NCBI GenBank assembly: GCA_943330985.1
Contig: CALQJV010000014.1
Coordinates: 1-11,445 of the forward strand
DNA: 11,445 bases
Direction: 5' to 3'
DNA from: Chitinophaga pinensis
Lineage (GTDB): Bacteria > Bacteroidota > Bacteroidia > M30B66
The position numbers were made by a program, and so were the translations under genes. How positions within the stretch are numbered: the first letter of the stretch is position 1; each line of letters starts with the position of its first letter. Shown here in pieces: positions 7,158 to 11,445 of this stretch. A model generated the notes under the pieces. That model saw nothing but the letters and a program-made list of their open reading frames with translations. It did no database searches and was not told where the DNA came from.

Positions 7158-7919
7158 ATGGATTTGTTTTTAACTCATTGGAATTCTGGAAATTTTACAG
7201 AAGATGAGAGAGCTGATATTATTCAGGGATTCTCATCTTTGAATTTATCAATTTCAACAAATGACTCATCTCATTTAATCCAATTACAGCCTGTTTTTTC
7301 GCAATTATTTCTCTTTGCTTCTCAATCGGAGGCCAATAAAAATGAATGTTTGGAACTAGCCAATTCGTTTATTGAAGAAAATTCCAACGTGGTTTGTTCT
7401 GAAACAATTTCCCACTTACTAGCACATGTTTGGAAGGATATTCAATTTTCAAGATTATCTTCTGTAATTGATAAAATAAATTCGAAAAAATCCTTAACGC
7501 ACTCTAGTAATGTAGAAGATTTTCATTCTTCATTAAACGATAAACGTTTGAATTCCCTTTATTCTAACAAATCCGATAAGTTAAATATAGATTTTGAAGT
7601 GCAAGTGCTTCCGTTCCCTATGGAAATAATGGATCCACGAATTGTAAAAATTCCTGCATCAAAATCGAACGAACTTCACAAACACGCTCATGAAACGGTT
7701 TTTGTGTTTATTAAAGGATCGGGATATGTCAAAATTGATGATTTGAAAATTCCCGTTCAGCCTGGCGATTATGTATTTATACCACGTTGGTGCATGCATC
7801 AATCAGTTAATGAAAGTGCGGAAGAAATGGTGTTTTTAGCTATAGCTGATTTCGGTCTGACAGGAAAAAGTTTTGTAGGAAATTACCTCAAGACTGCACG
7901 ATTGAAATTGTCCGAATAA
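7158..7919 (+). CDS. Cupin-domain protein with an unassigned N-terminal region, partner of the HDO
   Basis: The 253-residue protein carries a single cupin at about 150-235. Motif 1 is L-H-K-H-A-H-E-T with ligand candidates H174, H176 (or H178) and E179, followed by G-S-G. Motif 2 is P-G-D-Y-V-F-I-P-R-W-C-M-H-Q-S-V-N with H214; Trp replaces the usual Gly after P-x. The 3-His/1-Glu set suggests a mononuclear metal site in the cytoplasm. Residues 1-140 are not recognised; they look mainly helical, with a low-complexity Ser/Asn/Lys-rich linker near 108-140. There is no signal peptide. The 14-base gap to the HDO gene and the same strand point to one transcript. The cupin may act on the HDO product, sense the substrate or be a second oxygenase; the sequence does not decide. 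Confidence 0.78.
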   Translation: MDLFLTHWNSGNFTEDERADIIQGFSSLNLSISTNDSSHLIQLQPVFSQLFLFASQSEANKNECLELANSFIEENSNVVCSETISHLLAHVWKDIQFSRLSSVIDKINSKKSLTHSSNVEDFHSSLNDKRLNSLYSNKSDKLNIDFEVQVLPFPMEIMDPRIVKIPASKSNELHKHAHETVFVFIKGSGYVKIDDLKIPVQPGDYVFIPRWCMHQSVNESAEEMVFLAIADFGLTGKSFVGNYLKTARLKLSE

Positions 7920-8105
7920 ATCTTAGTTTTTTGATCTATTGAAATTCGGATTTTTATAATTGCCACAATCAAGAATTTGCTGGTCTTTTTTCATATAAAG
8001 AATTTGCAATTAACTCAATTTAAGGATTGGATTTAATTTTATTATTCATTTAATCAGCAATATACGTTTCTGCAAGCTTGTTGTTTTTCGTTTTTAAATT
8101 CATCC

Positions 8106-8123
8106 TTGACGCACATTTGTCAA
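8106..8123. promoter_or_regulatory. Inverted repeat overlapping a possible -7 box before the vWA gene
   Basis: TTGAC at 8106-8110 and GTCAA at 8119-8123 form a 5-bp inverted repeat with an 8-base centre. The centre holds CACATTTG (8112-8119), one base from TAnnTTTG, 26 bases before the ATG at 8146. A regulator bound here could block the promoter. The arms are short and may be chance. The rest of the 7920-8145 gap shows nothing I can name. Confidence 0.25.
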
Positions 8124-8145
8124 ACATTTTAAAAACATACAAATT

Positions 8146-8760
8146 ATGAAATCAAAAACGTATTACAACCTCATCCTTGATCAAAGCGGCAGTATGTCAG
8201 GTGCACGCATCGAAACATTAAATGCATTAAACGCGCAAATCGAATCTTGTCGACAAATTGCAATCACACATCCTAATCAGGAACTTTTATTATCGCTAAC
8301 ACTATTTAATACTAGCGTACAAAGTTTATTTAACAACCTTCCCCCAAATCAAACTCCATTGTTAACACAAAAACAATATGAACCCAATGGAAATACTGCT
8401 TTGTTGGATGCCATTGGAATGCAAATCAATAAGATGGAAGAAGTTATTCAACCAGGCGACGATGTGGTGATGGTAATTTTAACTGATGGACAAGAAAATG
8501 CCTCTCAGTACTATAATTTCAAACAAATTTCGGAACGGATTAGTCAACTAAAAGCGACAGAGCGCTGGACCTTCAGTTTTATGGGAGCTGATATTGATGC
8601 TTGGGATATTGCAAGTCGTTTACATATTGATCGCGATGAAGTTGTTTCTTTCAACAAAAGAGAAATGTCTAAACAAATGAATAGCGTTAGTAATGATATA
8701 AACGAGTTTATGAAATTTAAATCAGAAGGTGTTAAAAAGAAAGGTTTTTTTAGTAAGTAA
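8146..8760 (+). CDS. Stand-alone von Willebrand factor A domain protein
   Basis: The 204-residue product is one vWA domain with an intact metal-ion-dependent adhesion site: D12-Q-S14-G-S16 (motif DxSxS), T84 in G-N-T-A-L-L-D-A-I-G, and D114 in L-T-D-G-Q-E-N-A-S. Near the end, F-S-F-M-G-A-D-I-D-A-W resembles small cytosolic vWA proteins of the TerY-like kind found in many bacteria and some phages. There is no signal peptide or membrane segment, so a cytoplasmic place is inferred. The C-terminal tail (about 175-204) is Lys-rich and ends G-F-F-S-K. vWA proteins often work with an AAA+ MoxR-type ATPase or a kinase/phosphatase pair, but no such partner is next to it, so its role is unclear. It appears to be transcribed alone. 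Confidence 0.9.
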   Translation: MKSKTYYNLILDQSGSMSGARIETLNALNAQIESCRQIAITHPNQELLLSLTLFNTSVQSLFNNLPPNQTPLLTQKQYEPNGNTALLDAIGMQINKMEEVIQPGDDVVMVILTDGQENASQYYNFKQISERISQLKATERWTFSFMGADIDAWDIASRLHIDRDEVVSFNKREMSKQMNSVSNDINEFMKFKSEGVKKKGFFSK

Positions 8761-8828
8761 GCTAGTTTTTTGCATTATATCGTTATACAAAATAAATATG
8801 TATTAAGTAAATTTCTATCTATAGCAGG

Positions 8829-8869
8829 TTGATAAATAATTCCCGATACAATCGGGAATTATTTATCAA
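8829..8869. terminator. Perfect 19-bp hairpin, probable terminator of the vWA gene
   Basis: The arms at 8829-8847 and 8851-8869 are exactly complementary (19 of 19) around an ACA loop; the inner part contains TCCCGAT / ATCGGGA and the outer part is AT-rich. It lies 68 bases after the vWA stop and 84 before the Lrp start. There is no T-run directly after the stem, so it is not a textbook intrinsic terminator. Its position still suggests termination or RNA 3'-end protection. Confidence 0.6.
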
Positions 8870-8916
8870 TTATTCTACAATAACATCAAATCGTTATTCA
8901 ATTCTCATTATATAAC

Positions 8917-8924
8917 TACATTTG
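8917..8924 (+). promoter_or_regulatory. -7 promoter element of the Lrp/AsnC gene
   Basis: TACATTTG is an exact match to TAnnTTTG and lies 29 bases before the ATG at 8954, giving a short leader. No good TTG box is visible upstream. Confidence 0.5.
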
Positions 8925-8953
8925 CAATCAATTACTATTAATAATTGTAAATC

Positions 8954-9418
8954 ATGAGCAAGGGAGTTGAGTTAGATGTATTGGATCGAAAAATTCTTAC
9001 GATTCTGATGGAAGATGCGGTTGTGCCGTACACTGAAATTGCAAAACAATTGGATGTTTCGGCAGGTACAATTCATGTAAGAATGAAGAAACTACTCGAA
9101 CAAGGCGTTGTAAAAGGTTCGCAATTGATTATTGATCCGGTTGTAATTGGCTACGATATTTGTGCATTCATTGGTATTTTTCTCGATAAAGGCTCTGCAT
9201 ATTCAGATGTTCGCAAACAAATGATGAACATCCAAGAGATTGTTGATTTGCAATACACTACCGGAGTCTATAGTATTTTCGCAAAAGTGCTTTGCCGAGA
9301 TACCAATCATTTACGTGAAGTGTTAAACGAGAAGATTCAACCTATTTCAGGTATTCAACGCACAGAAACATTTATTGCATTGGAACAAGGTTTCGCACGA
9401 CAGATTAATATCGTGTGA
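8954..9418 (+). CDS. Lrp/AsnC family transcriptional regulator
   Basis: The 154-residue product has the standard two-part layout. An N-terminal winged HTH at about 8-60 opens L-D-V-L-D-R-K-I-L-T-I-L and has the recognition region V-S-A-G-T-I-H-V-R-M-K-K-L. A RAM/AsnC effector domain at about 67-145 has the ligand-pocket region T-T-G-V-Y-S-I-F-A, including G104. The length is typical. Family members form dimers to octamers and respond to amino acids or related small molecules. The target is unknown: the gene stands alone between the vWA gene and an IS remnant. Such regulators often control their own promoter, but no clear operator was seen here. Confidence 0.93.
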   Translation: MSKGVELDVLDRKILTILMEDAVVPYTEIAKQLDVSAGTIHVRMKKLLEQGVVKGSQLIIDPVVIGYDICAFIGIFLDKGSAYSDVRKQMMNIQEIVDLQYTTGVYSIFAKVLCRDTNHLREVLNEKIQPISGIQRTETFIALEQGFARQINIV

Positions 9419-9424
9419 AAATTT

Positions 9425-10259
9425 AACTAGTGTTTTGCACAATTATCTGTTTATAATATATCATCTGGTAGTCTCAGCTTGAAAATTCAACAATAATATT
9501 AGAACGTAATTCTTTTATTGCTTCAATTGGAGTTTTATCATTTAATGTTTCTCTTGGCCTTTCGTTAATACAACGTTTTATTTTACTTACTTCTTGAACT
9601 TACACATGCTTATTTTTGTAAAGTCTGTTCCCTTTGGAAAAAAAATCAGGGAAGTCCATTTGTGTTCTCATTAGGACCTCTTTGCCACGGGCTGTTTAGA
9701 TGACAGAAGTTATACTTGCATTTTTGTTGATACTGTAAATTGCTTGTGCTCCGCCATTTCTTTACCTCTATCGTATATCAATGATCTCTTTAAATCTCGA
9801 TGCATTGATTGCATTTTTTAAGCAATAGCTTTCCGCGCAGATCCCGCATCCTTTCCTTCAAAATGAACCCGTATCAAAGTGTCTTGGATTCTAATCTGTC
9901 GGCAAATTCTGCAGAACGCTGCTCAATAGAAATCATATCCGGGATTGTTCCCCGCTTTTCCAATTCCATTCCTCGTTTTTGACGTTTAGGCTTGTGTTGT
10001 CGCAGCATTGAAATCAACTCCTTTTTCAGCTCGCCTTAGGCCTGAACATTTATGTATTGAAAGATAGTTTCATGAGATACTGACATGTTATTATTTTTCT
10101 TCAGCCAAGTGCAGATCTTCTTTGGATGCCCGCGTTTTTTTAAGTTTAGGAATTACGAATTTAAGCATTCCATTTTGTTCCATAATAAATGGCTTTCTAT
10201 GGCTTATTTGCGTCTGCTCGATTGCCCTTTGTTATTCTAAATGTTGTAATAGCAAGTTG
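9425..10259. mobile_element. IS30-family insertion sequence remnant (boundaries tentative)
   Basis: The bounds rest on a weak possible pair of inverted ends: AACTAGTGTTTTGCACAATT from 9425, and the complement of the stretch ending AGCAAGTTGA (about 10239-10260). Both begin AACT-x-G read inward and share scattered bases. At about 835 bp the element is shorter than an intact IS30 member (about 1.0-1.2 kb), in agreement with a lost transposase N-terminus. The whole 9419-10285 stretch holds nothing else that I can identify. Confidence 0.4.
9474..10225 (-). pseudogene. Decayed IS30-family transposase
   Basis: Read on the - strand, broken pieces line up in order with an IS30-family transposase. 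From its 5' side: a segment ending I-C-T-W-L-K-K-N; S-V-S-H-E-T-I-F-Q-Y-I near 10050-10083; G-E-L-K-K-E-L and I-P-D-M-I-S-I-E-Q-R-S-A-E-F-A-D-R; Y-D-R-G-K-E-M at 9755-9775, holding a catalytic Asp; N-S-P-W-Q-R-G-P-N-E-N-T-N-G, covering 9655-9675, holding the catalytic Glu; F-P-K-G-T-D-F; and I-N-E-R-P-R-E-T-L-N-D-K-T-P-I-E-A-I to a stop at 9474-9476. An in-frame TAA at 10036-10038, several frameshifts, loss of the E-G-D motif with the first catalytic Asp, and absence of the N-terminal HTH show it is dead. The 5' limit is approximate. Confidence 0.88.
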
Positions 10260-10285
10260 ATGTTAATTCCTTATTAATCAAGGAT

Positions 10286-10307
10286 GTTAAATTATTAACA
10301 ACATTTG
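10286..10307 (+). promoter_or_regulatory. Possible promoter with a GTTAA inverted repeat
   Basis: GTTAA-ATTA-TTAAC at 10286-10299 is a 5-bp inverted repeat directly followed by AACATTTG at 10300-10307, one base from TAnnTTTG and 24 bases before the ATG at 10332. The repeat could be an operator, but in AT-rich DNA it could also be chance. Confidence 0.3.
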
Positions 10308-10331
10308 TTCAAACCAATATAAATTACAAAC

Positions 10332-11243
10332 ATGAAAAAAAGTTTAATTCTTGCTGCCCTTCTTTTAGGAGTAGGTTCAGCGCAAGCACAATTAACTTCT
10401 AAAAAAGGTGAAGCGTATTTACCTGCTGCTGGAGATTGGTCAATCGGTATTGATGCAACTCCATTTTTAACATACATGGGAGGTTTCCTAAGTGGAGCTG
10501 GAGCTGTTGCGCCAACTCAAAATTTCCTTAATGCAAATCAAACTATTATCGGTAAATATTTCAAAACCGATAAAATGGCGTATCGTGGAATTTTGAGAAT
10601 TGGAAATAGTTCTCAAAATTTGTCGAATATGGTTGCTAAAACAGGCGCTGCAGTCCCTACCTATCCTGCTATTGGTGAAACAGTTGAAGATACTTACAAA
10701 GAAAAATCAATGAATATCGCAATTGGTGGTGGTTTAGAATGGCGTCGCGGTTCTACACGACTTCAAGGATATTATGGAGGAGATGTATTAATCGGAATGA
10801 GCAATTCTGGCCGTATTTATGAGTATGGAAATGCTCTTTCTGCTACATCACCTGTTACTTCTGGTCTTGGAGGTAATACTACTGATTGGTCTATAGGGGG
10901 AAATCCTGCAAACTTAACAGTTGATACATACGGTAATGCTGCTCGTAACACAGAAGTTAAAGACGGAAGTGTGTTTGGATTAACTTTAAGAGGTTTTGGT
11001 GGTGTTGAATATTTCGTATTGCCTAAAATTTCAATTGCTGGTGAATTTGGATGGGGATTATCTTTTGTTTCTGCAGGTGCGTGTTCTACAACACTTGAAA
11101 GTGTTGATAATAATTCAGGTGCGCCAGTTTCAATCGGTACTCAAACTACTGAAGGTGGTAAAGTTGGAATATTCTCAATCGATACTGATCGTAACCTTAC
11201 TGGTACTGCATCTGGCGCATTGCGTTTGAACTTCCATTTCTAG
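10332..11243 (+). CDS. Outer-membrane beta-barrel-like protein, function unknown
   Basis: The 303-residue product has a signal peptide of about 19 residues (MKKSLILAALLLGVGSAQA, cleaved before Gln). The rest shows alternating strand patterns rich in Gly and aromatic residues, such as M-A-Y-R-G-I-L-R-I-G, G-G-G-L-E-W-R-R-G, L-Q-G-Y-Y-G-G-D-V-L-I-G and G-F-G-G-V-E-Y-F. It closes with A-L-R-L-N-F-H-F, a C-terminal aromatic strand of the kind recognised by the BAM machinery. I infer a barrel of roughly 10-12 strands in the outer membrane. Long Ser/Thr/Asn/Gly-rich stretches, for example 168-205, would be surface loops. No catalytic or binding motif was recognised. It has its own upstream signals and a strong terminator, so it is probably a single-gene transcript. 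Confidence 0.75.
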   Translation: MKKSLILAALLLGVGSAQAQLTSKKGEAYLPAAGDWSIGIDATPFLTYMGGFLSGAGAVAPTQNFLNANQTIIGKYFKTDKMAYRGILRIGNSSQNLSNMVAKTGAAVPTYPAIGETVEDTYKEKSMNIAIGGGLEWRRGSTRLQGYYGGDVLIGMSNSGRIYEYGNALSATSPVTSGLGGNTTDWSIGGNPANLTVDTYGNAARNTEVKDGSVFGLTLRGFGGVEYFVLPKISIAGEFGWGLSFVSAGACSTTLESVDNNSGAPVSIGTQTTEGGKVGIFSIDTDRNLTGTASGALRLNFHF

Positions 11244-11260
11244 TCGATATAAATATTATT

Positions 11261-11296
11261 AAAACTCCTGCAGATATTTTCTGCAGGAGTTTTTTT
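11261..11296 (+). terminator. Rho-independent terminator
   Basis: The arms AAAACTCCTGCAG (11261-11273) and CTGCAGGAGTTTT (11281-11293) are perfectly complementary around a 7-base loop, and the 3' arm runs into seven T residues (11290-11296). It lies 17 bases after the stop of the barrel gene. Confidence 0.93.
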
Positions 11297-11341
11297 GCAT
11301 TCGACTCAACCTCTATTCTGTATTTTTCTCATTTCAAACTG

Positions 11342-11349
11342 TATATTTG
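11342..11349 (+). promoter_or_regulatory. -7 promoter element of the gene starting at 11367
   Basis: TATATTTG is an exact match to TAnnTTTG, 17 bases before an ATG that opens a frame with no stop to the end of the window. It lies downstream of a strong terminator, where a new transcript would be expected. Confidence 0.5.
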
Positions 11350-11366
11350 CACATATTATCATTTCA

Positions 11367-11445
11367 ATGTTAAGCATAATACCTTCCGAGTTTTTTCAAC
11401 CTGCCAATTTGCATAGTTTACACCAGCAGTTTAACGCAGGATTGC
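11367..11445 (+). CDS. 5' end of an unidentified gene running off the window
   Basis: An ATG at 11367 opens 26 codons without a stop, starting M-L-S-I-I-P-S-E-F-F-Q-P-A-N-L-H. It lacks a signal peptide, so a cytoplasmic product is likely. The exact -7 box 17 bases upstream and the terminator of the previous gene before that both support a true gene start. The fragment is too short to assign a family. Confidence 0.55.
   Translation, partial: MLSIIPSEFFQPANLHSLHQQFNAGL

Noticed and set aside
7920..8145. Small gene or RNA in the gap between the cupin and vWA genes
   Set aside because: No open frame with coding character, no strong hairpin and no recognisable RNA motif; only the weak inverted repeat and box near 8106 were kept.
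10996..11229. 77-codon + strand frame inside the barrel gene
   Set aside because: It is an alternate-frame shadow rich in Leu/Val/Gln without a signal peptide or motif, fully inside a well-supported gene.

Overview
The window looks like a chromosomal segment from a member of the Bacteroidota. Evidence: a type IX secretion (T9SS) C-terminal sorting domain, a SusC/ZnuD-style TonB-dependent receptor that starts with a carboxypeptidase-like domain, a lipoprotein with an acidic stretch after its lipobox cysteine, AT-rich DNA, no Shine-Dalgarno signals, and -7 promoter boxes of the TAnnTTTG type. A marine or freshwater flavobacterial/Crocinitomicaceae-like lineage would fit, but the sequence does not settle the genus. 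All intact genes are on the + strand; only an IS remnant is on the - strand.

Layout. 1-214: C-terminal end of a PgpH-type 7TM-HD cyclic-di-AMP phosphodiesterase. 243-677: secreted DUF2147 protein. 791-2374: T9SS-exported protein. 2389-2462: short tandem repeats. 2478-5862: three-gene metal-uptake cluster: a His/Cys-rich exported protein, a ZnuD-like TonB-dependent receptor and a surface-type lipoprotein. 5863-6417: non-coding stretch holding a diverged 236-bp tandem duplication. 6418-7919: gene pair made of a haem-oxygenase-like diiron oxidase (HDO) and a cupin. 8146-8760: stand-alone von Willebrand A protein. 8829-8869: perfect 19-bp hairpin. 8954-9418: Lrp/AsnC regulator. 9419-10331: decayed IS30-family transposase on the - strand. 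10332-11243: outer-membrane beta-barrel-like protein with a clear terminator. 11367-end: start of a further gene.

How the parts fit. The best-supported functional unit is 2478-5862: close spacing and family knowledge both point to uptake of a transition metal, probably zinc, across the outer membrane. The second unit is the HDO-cupin pair, two metal-dependent proteins 14 bases apart. It probably carries out an oxidative step on a small molecule, but the substrate cannot be read from sequence. The most unusual non-coding signals are the diverged 236-bp tandem duplication before the HDO gene and the repeat array before the metal cluster. I see no CRISPR array, phage module or complete defence system.
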